Under the pieces are notes generated by a model. It did not search any database, was not told the origin of the DNA, and saw only the letters and a program-made list of their open reading frames with translations. Below, piece after piece: positions 9,070 to 18,245 of a stretch of DNA of 64,000 bases. Location of the stretch: positions 1,488,001 through 1,552,000 of the forward strand of contig JANSYP010000001.1 in NCBI GenBank assembly GCA_024742405.1, written 5' to 3'. Source of the stretch: Paracoccaceae bacterium. GTDB taxonomy: Bacteria > Pseudomonadota > Alphaproteobacteria > Rhodobacterales > Rhodobacteraceae. Each line of letters starts with the position of its first letter. Within the stretch, counting starts at the first letter, position 1. Position numbers and translations under genes: made by a program.

Positions 9070-10076
9070 ACCGCCTTGCCCCGGAACAGCCCCGTTGGCC
9101 GGAAAAGCAGCACGATCACCAGAATGGCGAAGCTCACGGCGTATTTGTACTCCGTGCTCAGCAGCTGGACGAGGCCGCTCGGCTCCAACGTTTCCGGGAC
9201 GAGGTAGGTGAGCACTTTCTTCCAGGCATAGGTGATCGTCACCTCGGAAAACGCGATGACATAGCCGCCTGCGATGGCGCCCAGCGGATTGCCCAGCCCG
9301 CCGACGATGGCAGAGGCGAAGATCGGCAGCAGGAGCTGGAAATAGGTGAAGGGCCGGAATCCCTTGTCGAGTCCGTAGAGCGTGCCGGCGATGGTCGCCA
9401 GCGCCGCGACCAGGACCCAGGTGACGGCGACAACCCTTTCGGGATTGATACCCGACAGCAGCGCGAGGTCTTCATTGTCTGAATAGGCCCGCATGGATTT
9501 TCCGGTGCGGGTGCGGTTGAGAAACCAGAACAGGCCCGCGACCACGATCACCGCCGTCACCAGCGTGATGGCCTGGCTGGTGCGGATGGCCAGCCCTTCG
9601 GCGAGCCCGGTCATCTCGCGAAACTCGCGCGCCGTGATCAGAAACCGCGCGCCGTCGGCGAAGCTCTGGCTTTCGGGTCCGATGATGAACCGGACCAGAC
9701 CGTTCATCACGAACATCACACCCATCGACACGATCACCAGCATCACCGGCGCGGCCTTGGCCCGGCGGTAAAAGCGATAGACGGTGCGGTCGGTGACATA
9801 GACCAGCGCCGCGGTCGCCAGAATGCCGAAGGGCAGGGCGAGCAGAGCCGTGGGCAGGGGCGCGATGGACAGCCCCATGGCCTGGAACGCCCAGGTCAGA
9901 AGGATCGTGACCATCGCGCCAAAGGCCATCGTGTCGCCATGGGCAAAGTTCGAAAACCGCAGGATGCCGTAGATCAGCGTGACGCCCAACGCCCCCAGTG
10001 CGAGCTGGCTGCCATAGGCCAATGCCGGAACCAGCACGAAATTGGCGAAGGCCACGAGGGCATTGAGAGCATCCAT
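9066..10076 (-). CDS. livH: Branched-chain-amino-acid-type ABC permease LivH
   Basis: A 336-aa inner-membrane permease with about eight hydrophobic segments. It shows the LivH signature GVTLIYGILRFSNFAHGD near residue 30 and the coupling motif RTGKSMRAYSDNEDLALLSGI near residue 190, followed by GGLGNPLGAIAGG. Its stop overlaps the livM start (ATGA). Upstream are two small unknown genes that separate it from livF, an uncommon interruption for a Liv operon. Confidence 0.92.
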   Translation of the reverse strand: MDALNALVAFANFVLVPALAYGSQLALGALGVTLIYGILRFSNFAHGDTMAFGAMVTILLTWAFQAMGLSIAPLPTALLALPFGILATAALVYVTDRTVYRFYRRAKAAPVMLVIVSMGVMFVMNGLVRFIIGPESQSFADGARFLITAREFREMTGLAEGLAIRTSQAITLVTAVIVVAGLFWFLNRTRTGKSMRAYSDNEDLALLSGINPERVVAVTWVLVAALATIAGTLYGLDKGFRPFTYFQLLLPIFASAIVGGLGNPLGAIAGGYVIAFSEVTITYAWKKVLTYLVPETLEPSGLVQLLSTEYKYAVSFAILVIVLLFRPTGLFRGKAV

Positions 10077-10089
10077 CAGCGCATGCCCG

Positions 10090-10461
10090 TCAAGACTGGG
10101 TCTCGCAGCGGCCCAGATAGCTGACGGTTTCGGGGCCGTAGAGCAGATGCACGCTGTAACGTGCTGTCCCGTCCGCGCCCCAGCTCAGCAGATGTGCTGC
10201 ACTCTCGGTCTCTGCGCTCCAGATCAGCGACGTCGCATCAGAGCCGCCGGTCTGTCCGACGACCGTTTCACCGGGGGAGCGCATGACGACCTCGCCCGGG
10301 GCGTCACCGGCCGAAAGCTGAAGCGTCAGCCCGGCGCCGTCGCAAGCCTCGGCTTCGTAGCACTCGGTCTCGAAGATGCATTGCACCGTGACCCATTCGG
10401 CTCTGGCAGACGTTGCACAGATACACAGTGCCACAAGATATATCAGAGAGTTACGTGTCAT
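10090..10461 (-). CDS. Small exported protein of unknown function in the liv operon
   Basis: A 123-aa protein. Residues 1-21 look like a Sec signal peptide (hydrophobic SLIYLVALCICATSARA, probable cleavage before EW). The mature part is about 100 aa, beta-rich, with four cysteines early (CIFETEC, EAC) and one near the end (GRCETQS) that could form disulphides in the periplasm. Its ATG overlaps the stop of the upstream gene (ATGA), and livH begins 13 bp downstream, so it is part of the operon. I do not recognise the family. A periplasmic accessory to transport is possible but not shown. Confidence 0.72.
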   Translation of the reverse strand: MTRNSLIYLVALCICATSARAEWVTVQCIFETECYEAEACDGAGLTLQLSAGDAPGEVVMRSPGETVVGQTGGSDATSLIWSAETESAAHLLSWGADGTARYSVHLLYGPETVSYLGRCETQS

Positions 10462-10820
10462 TCTTTACACCGTAGGAAAGGAGTTTCCGCCATGTCGCAC
10501 GTCGGCTCGGTCGAAAAGACGAACACTTTGCCGACGGACAAGGAAAGCATGTCAGCCTCTTCTGCGGTCCGGACCAGGGGGCCGATCTCTGACAGGGCCT
10601 CGACGTCTGTGCCGCTGTGGTGCGGCCTCAAGGTGCCTCGACCACTGTGGTTGATACAGGTCTTGTGGACCTCGGGGATGGGTCGCCCGGCTTTAACCCG
10701 GCACACTCCGATCCCATCGGCGGTTAGGGAAATTGCGCGGTCGAACGGTGCCGCCGCATCGCCCAGGGCCGGATGCGCGCGTGCGATGTCCGTCGCGGTC
10801 AGTCTCATCCGCAGCCTCAT
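10458..10820 (-). CDS. Small protein of unknown function between livF and livH
   Basis: A 120-aa protein with no signal peptide or membrane segment. It is retained because both ends show ATGA overlaps, with the livF stop upstream and the exported small protein's start downstream, which is strong operon architecture. It contains several cysteines, including GVCRVKAGRP and TCDMAETP, and an HKTCINHSGRG stretch. ATG at 10820 or a second ATG four codons later could be the start. No family is recognised. Confidence 0.6.
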   Translation of the reverse strand: MRLRMRLTATDIARAHPALGDAAAPFDRAISLTADGIGVCRVKAGRPIPEVHKTCINHSGRGTLRPHHSGTDVEALSEIGPLVRTAEEADMLSLSVGKVFVFSTEPTCDMAETPFLRCKE

Positions 10821-11593
10821 CCGCCCAGGAAACTCCGCCGCACGTTCGGGTCGGCAAGCAAGGCCTGTCCTGTGTCGGTGAAGCGGTTTGCGCCCTGCAC
10901 CAGCACATAGCCGGTATCGGCGATCTCCAGCGCCTGGCGGGCATTCTGTTCGACCATCAGGATCGAGATGCCGGTGCGGGCCACCTCGATGATCCGGTCA
11001 AAGAGCTCGTCCATCACGATCGGGCTGACCCCGGCGGTGGGCTCGTCGAGCATCAAAAGCTGCGGCCGGGTCATCAGCGCGCGGCCTACGGCGACCTGTT
11101 GGCGCTGACCACCCGAGAGCTCGCCCGCGCTCTGGCGCCGCTTCTCCTTGAGGATCGGAAACAGGTCATAGACCTGCGTCATGGTGTCGGAATAATCGTC
11201 GCGGCGGATGAAGGCGCCCATCTCGAGGTTCTCCTCCACCGTCAGGGTCGGGAAAATGTTGCGCACCTGGGGCACGAAGCCCATCCCCTTGGCCACACGG
11301 GCCTGGGGCGTCAGGCCCATGATATCCTCGCCCCCCAGCGTGACGGAGCCTGCGCGCAGATCGAGCATCCCGAACACGGCCTTCATCGCGGTCGACTTGC
11401 CGGCCCCGTTTGGCCCGACGATCACGGCGATCTCACCGCCCGCAACGGCCACCGTGCAATCATGCAGGATATCCGCGCCGCGCCCATAGCCGCCCGTCAT
11501 GCCCGTCGCGGTCAGATAGGGTTTGGAGGTGAGCTTTTGCTTCAGGTAAGCGCTGTCGCTCTCGCCCGCGTCCTTGACAAGCGCCAGGCTCAC
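10817..11593 (-). CDS. livF: Branched-chain-amino-acid-type ABC ATPase LivF
   Basis: A 258-aa cytoplasmic ATPase with Walker A GPNGAGKST, signature LSGGQRQQ and Walker B LLMLDEPTAG, then the switch His region (ILMVEQNARQAL). The EQN in place of a plain His-loop context is usual for LivF. An N-terminal extension of about 30 residues precedes the ABC core. It overlaps livG by 4 bp and pairs with it to energise the LivHM channel. Confidence 0.93.
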   Translation of the reverse strand: MSLALVKDAGESDSAYLKQKLTSKPYLTATGMTGGYGRGADILHDCTVAVAGGEIAVIVGPNGAGKSTAMKAVFGMLDLRAGSVTLGGEDIMGLTPQARVAKGMGFVPQVRNIFPTLTVEENLEMGAFIRRDDYSDTMTQVYDLFPILKEKRRQSAGELSGGQRQQVAVGRALMTRPQLLMLDEPTAGVSPIVMDELFDRIIEVARTGISILMVEQNARQALEIADTGYVLVQGANRFTDTGQALLADPNVRRSFLGG

Positions 11594-12378
11594 TGCGCTG
11601 CTTCCTGACTGATCTTGTTCTTGAGGCCGGTGCCCAGATAGGCTTCGATCACGCGCTCATCGGCTTTGATCTCGTCGATGGTGCCCTCGGCCAGCACTTT
11701 GCCCTCGGCCATGCAGATCACCGGGTCGCAAAGCCTGCCGATGAACTCCATGTCATGTTCGATCATGCAGAACGTGTAGCCGCGCTCGCGGTTGAGTTCT
11801 GCAATGGCGTCTCCGATGGTGCGCAGAAGCGTCCGGTTCACCCCGGCGCCGACCTCGTCGAGAAAGACGATCTTGGCCTCGACCATCATCGTGCGTCCCA
11901 GCTCCAGCAGCTTCTTCTGCCCGCCCGACAGGTTGCCGGCCCGCTCGTCGGCCAGATGCGAGATGGTCAGAAATTCGAGAACTTCGTCGGCCTTGCGCGC
12001 CAGCGCCTTCTCCTCGGACGCGATCCGGCCGCGGGCGGTCCAGACGTTCCAGAGTGTCTCGCCTGCCTGATGGCCCGGGACCATCATCAGGTTCTCGCGC
12101 ACGGTCATTGTCGCGAACTCATGGGCGACCTGAAAGGTGCGCAGAAGGCCGCGACCGAATAGGGCATGCGGCGGCAGGCCGGTGATGTCTTCGCCCGACA
12201 TGGTCACTCGGCCCGATGTCGGTTTAAGATCGCCTGCGATCGCATTGAAAAGTGTAGTTTTTCCTGCGCCATTCGGGCCGATAAGACCGGTGATCGTGCC
12301 GGTTTCGATGGACAGACTCGCGCCGTCTACCGCGCGAAATCCACCGAAATGCATGTGCAGGTCTTCGACAACGATCAT
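11590..12378 (-). CDS. livG: Branched-chain-amino-acid-type ABC ATPase LivG
   Basis: A 262-aa cytoplasmic ATPase with Walker A GPNGAGKTT, signature LSGGQKKLLELG and Walker B IVFLDEVGAGV (Val where many family members have Pro), plus the LivG-typical insertion before the signature. The His switch is MIEHDMEF. It starts 60 bp downstream of the solute-binding protein gene, and that gap is almost filled by a strong hairpin. It is the first cytoplasmic transporter gene of the operon. Confidence 0.93.
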   Translation of the reverse strand: MIVVEDLHMHFGGFRAVDGASLSIETGTITGLIGPNGAGKTTLFNAIAGDLKPTSGRVTMSGEDITGLPPHALFGRGLLRTFQVAHEFATMTVRENLMMVPGHQAGETLWNVWTARGRIASEEKALARKADEVLEFLTISHLADERAGNLSGGQKKLLELGRTMMVEAKIVFLDEVGAGVNRTLLRTIGDAIAELNRERGYTFCMIEHDMEFIGRLCDPVICMAEGKVLAEGTIDEIKADERVIEAYLGTGLKNKISQEAAQ

Positions 12379-12392
12379 GCGGGTTCCTTACA

Positions 12393-12423
12393 GGGACAGT
12401 CCCGGGGTGGCCGGGACCGTCCC
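12393..12423 (-). promoter_or_regulatory. Intercistronic hairpin between the HAAT solute-binding gene and livG
   Basis: A 13-bp inverted repeat (12393-12405 and 12411-12423, one G-U pair) with a 5-nt loop sits between the solute-binding protein stop and the livG start. No U-tract follows on the transcribed strand, so it is more likely an RNA-stabilising or partial attenuating element than a full terminator. It would allow more binding protein than transporter to be made. Similar elements sit at the same place in the other two ABC operons of the window. Confidence 0.7.
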
Positions 12424-12438
12424 GATGTCAAAAATGAC

Positions 12439-13623
12439 CTAGCGAAAGCCCACGGTCTCGATCTTGCCGTCCTTAATCTCGATCTCGCGGTAGTTGCCGG
12501 CGCTCTCGCCGGCGTCCAGAAGCTCGACACCGGACGCGCCAACATAGTCAATCTCGCCGCCATCGGCGAGGATCTGCAAGCCCTTCGCCAGCTCCCCTGG
12601 CAGGATGGGTTCACCCGGCGCGTTGGCAACGGTCAGGATCATGTCCTTGTAGTCGGAGGCTTCGGTCGACCCGGCCGCCTGCATTGCCAGCAGCATGAGG
12701 GCCGCGGCATCATAGCTTTCGCCGGCATAGGCCGAGGTCGGATCAAATGCGTCCCCGACCATCTCGGCGAAAATCGCTGCCCCTTCGCTATCGGACCCAG
12801 GCAATTGGCCGAAGGAGCCGTCGATTTCATTTCCGAAGTTTTCCTCCAGAAACGCGCCGACCATTCCGTCGGGCAGAACGAATATGTCGAATGCGCCGCT
12901 GTCCAGCACACCGCGGATGATGCCGGAGCCGCCTTGATCGACATACCCCACAACGACCAGCGCCTCGCCGCCGGCCGAGGCCAGCGCGCCTACTTCGGCG
13001 AAATAGTCGCCCTGGCCGTCCTTGTGGGACTCGGTGATCGTTACGGTGCCGCCCGCCGCTTCGAACGCAGACTGGAAGCTGTCGGCGAGGCCCTTGCCGT
13101 AGTCATTATTGGTGTAGGTCAGTGCCACCTCGTTGATGCCGCGATCCATGATGATCTCGGCCATGACGTCGCCTTGCCGCGCATCCGAAGGAGCGGTGCG
13201 GAAGAACAACCCGTTGTCTTCGACCGTGGACAGCGCTGGCGAGGTCGCCGATGGAGAGATCATCACGATGCCGTTGGGCACCGCGACATTGCTCAGAATG
13301 GCCCCTGTCGGGCCCGAGCACATCGCGCCCATGATGCCCTTGACCCCTTCGCCGACCAAGCGTTCGCCCGTTGCGGTGCCCGCGCTGGCATCCTCGCAGG
13401 TGGTGTCGCCGCTGACCGGCGTGACCGTGGCCCCGCCCAGCAGCAGGCCGCTGTCATTGACCTCCGCGATGGCCAGCTGGGCGCCGCCGGCCATGGGAGG
13501 CGCGAGCGATTCCAGCGGTCCGTTGAAGCCGAGCGCGATGCCGATCTTGACCTCTGGAGTTTGGGCGAGCGCGCCGCCTGCCAAAAGCGTTCCGATCGCG
13601 GTCGCCGCGAGAAGCGTTTTCAT
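12439..13623 (-). CDS. HAAT-family ABC transporter solute-binding protein
   Basis: A 394-aa periplasmic binding protein, first gene of the liv-type operon. Residues 1-20 are a Sec signal (LLAATAIGTLLAGGALA). The mature protein starts with the type 1 periplasmic fold (VKIGIALGFNGPLESLA), has the Cys pair TTCEDA and MCSGPTG, and the segment SPSATSPALS near residue 125 that lines the ligand site in this family. The ATG at 13623 follows a GGGGGA box 8 nt upstream; an upstream extension to 13725 is discarded because it would bury the signal peptide. Ligand unknown. The dehalogenase-like enzyme in the same operon hints at something other than leucine. Confidence 0.88.
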   Translation of the reverse strand: MKTLLAATAIGTLLAGGALAQTPEVKIGIALGFNGPLESLAPPMAGGAQLAIAEVNDSGLLLGGATVTPVSGDTTCEDASAGTATGERLVGEGVKGIMGAMCSGPTGAILSNVAVPNGIVMISPSATSPALSTVEDNGLFFRTAPSDARQGDVMAEIIMDRGINEVALTYTNNDYGKGLADSFQSAFEAAGGTVTITESHKDGQGDYFAEVGALASAGGEALVVVGYVDQGGSGIIRGVLDSGAFDIFVLPDGMVGAFLEENFGNEIDGSFGQLPGSDSEGAAIFAEMVGDAFDPTSAYAGESYDAAALMLLAMQAAGSTEASDYKDMILTVANAPGEPILPGELAKGLQILADGGEIDYVGASGVELLDAGESAGNYREIEIKDGKIETVGFR

Positions 13624-13799
13624 TCCAGTTCCCCCTGTCAGGCACGTGACGGGCAGGATGCTAGAGCGCGCAACCGGAAATTGAAAGCGGGTCGGTTGAG
13701 AATTCCCGTCGCCCTCGGTGGTCACAAGCCGGTCAGCCCGCTTGGGACGGGGCCCCGCGCGGGCTAACTGATGGGAATAGCATAACGCGGAGGTCCGAA

Positions 13800-14915
13800 A
13801 TGGTGTTCATGCGCATAGTGTCCATTGTCGCTTTGGTGGGCCTCGGTGGCGCGCCGATATTGCAGGCTGAAACGCTCGAAACCGACCAGGGCGCGGTGCG
13901 GGTGGAGCGCGTGGTGGGCGGGCTGGATGCCCCTTGGGGGTTCGCCTTTCTGCCGGGCGGTGGTTTTCTGGTCACCGAACGCGACGGGCGTCTAACCTAT
14001 GTCGCGGATGGCGAGGCCGAACGCGTGCGCGGCGGGCCGGAAGTCGTGGCGCGCGGTCAAGGCGGGCTCCTCGATGTCATGGTGCCCCGCGACTTCGCGC
14101 AGACGCGCCAGGTCTATCTGTCCTATTCGGCGCCGCGCCGGGATGGGGCGGGTACGGCTCTCGGCGTCGGGCAGCTGTCCAGCGACGGCACGCGGCTGGA
14201 AGGGTTTCGCGAGATCTTCGTGATGGAAGGCGGAGCGTCCGGTGGGCGGCATTTCGGCTCCCGCATCGTCGAGGCGCCGGACGGGACACTGTTTCTGACC
14301 ATCGGCGATCGCGGCGACGCCGACCAGGCGCAGAACCTCGCCACCCATCACGGCACCGTCGTGCGCCTTAACCGCGACGGTTCGGTGCCCGGCGACAACC
14401 CGTTCGTCGAACTGGCCGGCGCCCAGCCCGAGATCTGGAGTTATGGCCACCGCAACGCCCAGGGCGCCGCGATGGATGCCCGGGGCCGTCTGTGGGTGGT
14501 CGAGCACGGCGCGCGCGGCGGCGACGAGGTCAATCCCGTGCGGCGAGGCGCCAATTATGGCTGGCCGGTGATCTCCTATGGACGGCATTACTCTGGCGCG
14601 AGGATCGGCGAGGGCACGTCCAAGGACGGGATGGAACAGCCCGCCCATTACTGGGATCCGTCCATCGCCCCCTCGGGCATGATGATCTATTCCGGCAAGC
14701 TCTGGCCGGACTGGCGGGGCGATGTTTTCGTCGGGTCGCTGAAGTTCGACTACATCTCGCGCTTGAGCGGCACCCCACTGCAAGAAGTTGAGCAAATCGA
14801 GGGGCCGGAGACGGCGCGCGTGCGCGACATTCGCGAAGCGCCGGACGGCACGATCTGGTTCATCTCGGTAGGGGAGGGGGCGGTTTACCGGCTCTCGCCC
14901 GCGCCTTCGGGCTGA
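13800..14915 (+). CDS. Periplasmic PQQ-dependent sugar dehydrogenase (Asd/soluble Gdh-like)
   Basis: A 371-aa exported protein: signal peptide at about residues 4-23 (MRIVSIVALVGLGGAPILQA), then a six-bladed propeller of the soluble aldose sugar dehydrogenase family. Visible motifs are GLDAPWGFAFLPGG, GRDGRLTYV-type blade ends, FGSRIVEAPDGTLFLTIGDRG with the usual catalytic His nearby (GGRHFGS), WSYGHRNAQG, GANYGWPVISYG and SGMMIYSG. The start has GGAGG 6 nt upstream. It probably oxidises aldose sugars with electrons passed to the respiratory chain if PQQ is available. Its last 31 bp overlap the 3' end of the convergent GlxA-type regulator gene. Confidence 0.9.
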   Translation: MVFMRIVSIVALVGLGGAPILQAETLETDQGAVRVERVVGGLDAPWGFAFLPGGGFLVTERDGRLTYVADGEAERVRGGPEVVARGQGGLLDVMVPRDFAQTRQVYLSYSAPRRDGAGTALGVGQLSSDGTRLEGFREIFVMEGGASGGRHFGSRIVEAPDGTLFLTIGDRGDADQAQNLATHHGTVVRLNRDGSVPGDNPFVELAGAQPEIWSYGHRNAQGAAMDARGRLWVVEHGARGGDEVNPVRRGANYGWPVISYGRHYSGARIGEGTSKDGMEQPAHYWDPSIAPSGMMIYSGKLWPDWRGDVFVGSLKFDYISRLSGTPLQEVEQIEGPETARVRDIREAPDGTIWFISVGEGAVYRLSPAPSG

Positions 14916-15910
14916 GCCGGAGCCGCGTCGCGCCGCGTTCCGCGCTCGCGGTACGGTGTCACCCTGTATTGCGCCTGGTAACATTTGGAGAAGTGCGAGG
15001 GCGAGGTGAAGCCGCAGGCCAGGGCCACATTTATCACCGTCATGTTGGTCTGCAACAGCAACGTGCGCGCTCGCTGGAGCCGCAGATCCATGTAGTAACG
15101 CTTGGGGCTGCGGTTCAGGTACCGGCGGAAGAGCCGTTCAAGCTGACGGGTCGACAGGCCCGCATCGCGCGCCAGCACCTGGGGGCTGATCGGCTCTTCG
15201 ATATTGGCCTCCATCCTCTCGATCACCTGGCTGAGCTTGGCATGGCGCACCCCTATCCGGGTGGGGATCGACAGCCGCTGGGTGTCCTGATCGCTCCGGA
15301 TCGAGGGGTGGATCACCTGATCGGCCACCTCGGCGGCCAGCGATTCGCCCTGGTCCTGCGCCACGAGCCGCAGCATCAGGTCGATCGCCGCCGTGCCCCC
15401 GGCGGCGGTAAAGCGCGGTCCGTCGAGCACATAAACCGATTTGCGCAGGTCGATATCGGGAAAATCCTCCGCCATGGCGGCGTGGTTTTCCCAGTGAATC
15501 GTGGCCGGGCGACCGTCCAGTAGACCGGCCCGTGCCAGCACATAACTCGCTGTGCAGAGCGCCCCGACCCGTGCGCCGCGCCGGGCCTCGCGCCGCAGCC
15601 AGTTCAGCAACGGTGGCGTGGCGGTATGCACGATATCGAGCCCGCCGCACAGAATGATGGTTTCGCCCGGCGGCAGGGCGCAAAGCCCGCCATCGGGCTG
15701 AAAAACGGTGCCGACTGACGACTGGACCGGGTCTCCGCTCACCGAGAGGATCTGCCAGCGATAGGGTGTGGCGCCGGACGCGCGGTTGGCCAGGCGCAGC
15801 ACCTCCACCGCTCCGGCGAAGCTGAGCAACGTGAAGCTGTCCAGCAGGACAAAGGTGAACCCTCCCATCCGGCCGGCGCTGCCCTCGTTCGCTGACCGGC
15901 TCTCCTGCAT
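14885..15910 (-). CDS. GlxA-family AraC transcriptional regulator
   Basis: A 341-aa regulator. The N-terminal ~190 residues are a DJ-1/PfpI-like ligand domain (FVLLDSFTLLSFAGAVEVLR, GALCTASYVLARAGLLDGR, ATIHWENHAAMAEDFP). The C-terminal ~100 residues are two AraC helix-turn-helix motifs (ISPQVLARDAGLSTRQLERL and VINVALACGFTSPSHFSKCY). Members such as GbdR and CdhR control quaternary amine catabolism, but the effector here is unknown. The start is set at the ATG at 15910; an ATG 14 codons later is an alternative, and neither has a strong ribosome-binding site. It is divergent from the DAHP synthase gene across a 195-bp intergenic region. Confidence 0.88.
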   Translation of the reverse strand: MQESRSANEGSAGRMGGFTFVLLDSFTLLSFAGAVEVLRLANRASGATPYRWQILSVSGDPVQSSVGTVFQPDGGLCALPPGETIILCGGLDIVHTATPPLLNWLRREARRGARVGALCTASYVLARAGLLDGRPATIHWENHAAMAEDFPDIDLRKSVYVLDGPRFTAAGGTAAIDLMLRLVAQDQGESLAAEVADQVIHPSIRSDQDTQRLSIPTRIGVRHAKLSQVIERMEANIEEPISPQVLARDAGLSTRQLERLFRRYLNRSPKRYYMDLRLQRARTLLLQTNMTVINVALACGFTSPSHFSKCYQAQYRVTPYRERGTRRDAAPAQPEGAGESR

Positions 15911-16105
15911 CCGCCGCGGTCCCGTTCCTGTCACTTGCACAACGCGCGAAGCCAAACAGGTTTGACCCGCTCCGGCAAGCGCGATCCGATGGGTTATCGG
16001 GACGGTGATGAGGACTGCCAGCCGCAAAACGCGTTTTCGCGTGGCAGGCGCCTGCGCGGAGCGATATAGACCGGCGAAAGCCGGACAGCCGGGGAGGGCA
16101 AGACA

Positions 16106-17482
16106 ATGACGACAAGCTGGACCAAGAGCGACTGGCGCAGCAAGCCGCGCGTACAAATGCCGGAGTATCCCGAGCCCGACGCGCTCCGGTCGGTCGAGGA
16201 CCGTTTGGCGAAGTTGCCGCCGCTGGTCTTTGCCGGCGAGGTTCGTGATCTCAAACGCCAGCTCGGCAAGGTCGCCCAGGGCGATGCGTTCCTGCTCCAA
16301 GGCGGGGATTGCGCCGAGAGCTTTTCGGAGTTCGGTCCCGACATGGTGCGCGACACCTTCAAGGTGATGCTGCAGATGGCGATGGTGCTGACCTATGCGG
16401 CGAAGGTGCCGGTGGTGAAGGTCGGCCGGATGGCGGGCCAGTTCGCCAAACCGCGCTCGGCCCCGACCGAGAGCAAGGATGGCGTCGAGCTGCCCAGCTA
16501 TCGCGGCGACATCATCAACGATATCGACTTCACCTCCGACGCGCGGACCCCCGATCCCGAGCGGATGCTGACCGCCTATACTCAGTCCGCGTCCTCGCTC
16601 AATCTGGTGCGGGCCTTCAGCCAGGGCGGTTTCGCCGATATGGAAAAGGTCCACGCCTGGACGCTCGGCTTCACCGAAGGGGAGGGGGCCGCGCGCTATC
16701 GCGATCTGGCGACCCGGATCTCCGACAGTCTCGACTTCATGCGCGCGGCAGGCGTGACGCGTGAGAGCGCCCCGACGCTGCACAGCGTGGATTTCTACAC
16801 CAGTCATGAGGCGCTTCTGCTGGAATACGAAGAGGCGCTCTGCCGGATCGACTCGACCACCGGGCTGCCGGTTGCGGGGTCCGGTCACATGATCTGGATC
16901 GGCGACCGGACGCGCCAGCCCGACGGCGCCCATGTCGCCTTTGCCCGCGGCGTGCAGAACCCGATCGGGCTCAAGTGCGGCCCCTCGCTCGAGGCAGACG
17001 ATCTGAAGCGTTTGCTCGACGCGCTGAACCCCGAGAATGAGGCAGGGCGGCTGACGCTCATCGCGCGCTTCGGCGCCGGTACGGTGTCCGATAACCTGCC
17101 GCGCCTGATCCGGGCGGTTCAGGAGCATGGGGCGAGCGTGGTCTGGTCCTGCGATCCGATGCACGGCAACACGATCAAATCTGCGTCCGGCTACAAGACC
17201 CGGCCCTTCGATGCGGTGCTGCGCGAGGTGCGGGAGTTTTTCGAGGTGCACCGTGCCGAGGGAACCCATCCGGGCGGCGTGCATTTCGAGATGACGGGCC
17301 AGGACGTGACTGAATGCACCGGAGGCGTGCGCGCCGTGACAGATGACGACCTGTCGTCGCGCTATCACACCGCATGCGATCCGCGGCTCAACGCCAGCCA
17401 GTCGCTCGAGCTTGCCTTTCTGGTGGCCGAGGAGCTAGCGGCGGCACGGCGCAGCGCCTCACCGAACGCGGCAGCGCTCTAA
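16106..17482 (+). CDS. Class II 3-deoxy-7-phosphoheptulonate synthase
   Basis: Condenses phosphoenolpyruvate with erythrose 4-phosphate, the first step of the shikimate pathway. At 458 aa it is the plant-type class II enzyme: [18 protein letters not shown] at the N-terminus, [15 protein letters not shown] with the metal-ligand Cys, [23 protein letters not shown] with the His ligand, and [14 protein letters not shown] with the Glu ligand. GGAGGG lies about 7 nt before the ATG. A second shikimate gene, aroQ, lies ~30 kb away at 46913. Confidence 0.94.
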   Translation: MTTSWTKSDWRSKPRVQMPEYPEPDALRSVEDRLAKLPPLVFAGEVRDLKRQLGKVAQGDAFLLQGGDCAESFSEFGPDMVRDTFKVMLQMAMVLTYAAKVPVVKVGRMAGQFAKPRSAPTESKDGVELPSYRGDIINDIDFTSDARTPDPERMLTAYTQSASSLNLVRAFSQGGFADMEKVHAWTLGFTEGEGAARYRDLATRISDSLDFMRAAGVTRESAPTLHSVDFYTSHEALLLEYEEALCRIDSTTGLPVAGSGHMIWIGDRTRQPDGAHVAFARGVQNPIGLKCGPSLEADDLKRLLDALNPENEAGRLTLIARFGAGTVSDNLPRLIRAVQEHGASVVWSCDPMHGNTIKSASGYKTRPFDAVLREVREFFEVHRAEGTHPGGVHFEMTGQDVTECTGGVRAVTDDDLSSRYHTACDPRLNASQSLELAFLVAEELAAARRSASPNAAAL

Positions 17483-17496
17483 GAGCGCCCGCGCCC

Positions 17497-17519
17497 AAGG
17501 CCGATCAGTCGTCGGCCTT
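17497..17519. terminator. Possible bidirectional hairpin between convergent genes
   Basis: An 8-bp perfect inverted repeat (17497-17504 and 17512-17519) with a 7-nt loop lies at the junction of the convergent DAHP synthase and PAS-protein genes, overlapping the PAS gene's stop. There is no U-run on either side, so this is a weak candidate terminator judged mainly by position. Confidence 0.3.
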
Positions 17520-18245
17520 GCGCACCAGTTTCAGATAGGGACGTTCAGCCGGCAGGCGCGTCGTCGGTACGTGCATCTGCTCGTGCTCGAACGGCACATG
17601 CGGCTCGTTCAGGCTGAGCGGACGCGCTTCCGACAGGGTCGGCTCGGTGTTGCGCAAGGGAGGCTCCGGACGCATGTCGACATGGTCCTCGATGGCCGCC
17701 TGAAGCAACGGGTTGCGGCGCGTTTCGGTCACGGAGAACCGGCGCGGCGTGCGCCCGATATCGCCGCGCGCAACAAGGCAGCCCAGGACCCGGCTGATAT
17801 CGCCGAGATCGCTTTTGAGCGGAAGAAGCAGCAGCTCTGCTTCCAATTCGGGCTTTCCAAGGCCGCGTTCGCCCGCGAGCGTCAACCGCGCGGTTGCGGG
17901 TTCTTCGAACACATGCTCCAGAGTTTCACTGATCATCGGACGGGCGTCGGGTACGAAAAACGAGGTCAGGGGCATCCCGCGAACCTCCATTCCCATCAGA
18001 TCATTCAGATGCATTCCGGCGAGCCGAAAGCGTGCCATACCGGGCGCAATGCGCTCCAGAATGAACGCGAATTCCAGGGCCTGGTCGATCCCGCGCGGAT
18101 CCACATCAGCGCGTCGCGGCACCAGCCGGCCTTCGCGAAGACCTTCCCAATAGGCTTCTACCAATGACAATCCGGGATGTTGCATGGACCCGCGATACTC
18201 ATTTAGCGACACAATAACTGTCTCTTCACCACGATGTTGCGCCAT
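17505..18245 (-). CDS. PAS-domain protein (PAS_5/DUF1457 type)
   Basis: A 246-aa soluble protein. Residues ~20-150 look like the alphaproteobacterial single-PAS family (LVEAYWEGLREGRLVPRRAD, FILERIAPGMARFRLAG, LNDLMGMEVRGMPLTSFF). The C-terminal ~90 residues are Pro/Glu-rich and probably disordered, ending in a Lys/Arg-rich segment. No histidine kinase, GGDEF or DNA-binding domain follows, so it would work through partner binding. The start at 18245 is chosen because homologues begin near this point; the longer frame to 18317 runs into AT-rich sequence. Upstream, 18246-18410 is markedly AT-rich, consistent with a promoter region. Confidence 0.75.
   Translation of the reverse strand: MAQHRGEETVIVSLNEYRGSMQHPGLSLVEAYWEGLREGRLVPRRADVDPRGIDQALEFAFILERIAPGMARFRLAGMHLNDLMGMEVRGMPLTSFFVPDARPMISETLEHVFEEPATARLTLAGERGLGKPELEAELLLLPLKSDLGDISRVLGCLVARGDIGRTPRRFSVTETRRNPLLQAAIEDHVDMRPEPPLRNTEPTLSEARPLSLNEPHVPFEHEQMHVPTTRLPAERPYLKLVRKADD

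Noticed and set aside
10458-10820. Dismissing the 120-aa frame between livF and the exported small protein as spurious
   Set aside because: Exact ATGA overlaps on both sides make a real gene more likely, so it was kept at moderate confidence.
13735-13765. A 7-bp inverted repeat before the sugar dehydrogenase gene as a terminator or operator
   Set aside because: Short arms, long loop and no U-run; not distinguishable from GC-rich chance.
12166-13767. A 533-codon plus-strand frame across livG and the solute-binding gene
   Set aside because: Antisense to two clear genes and low-complexity in composition.
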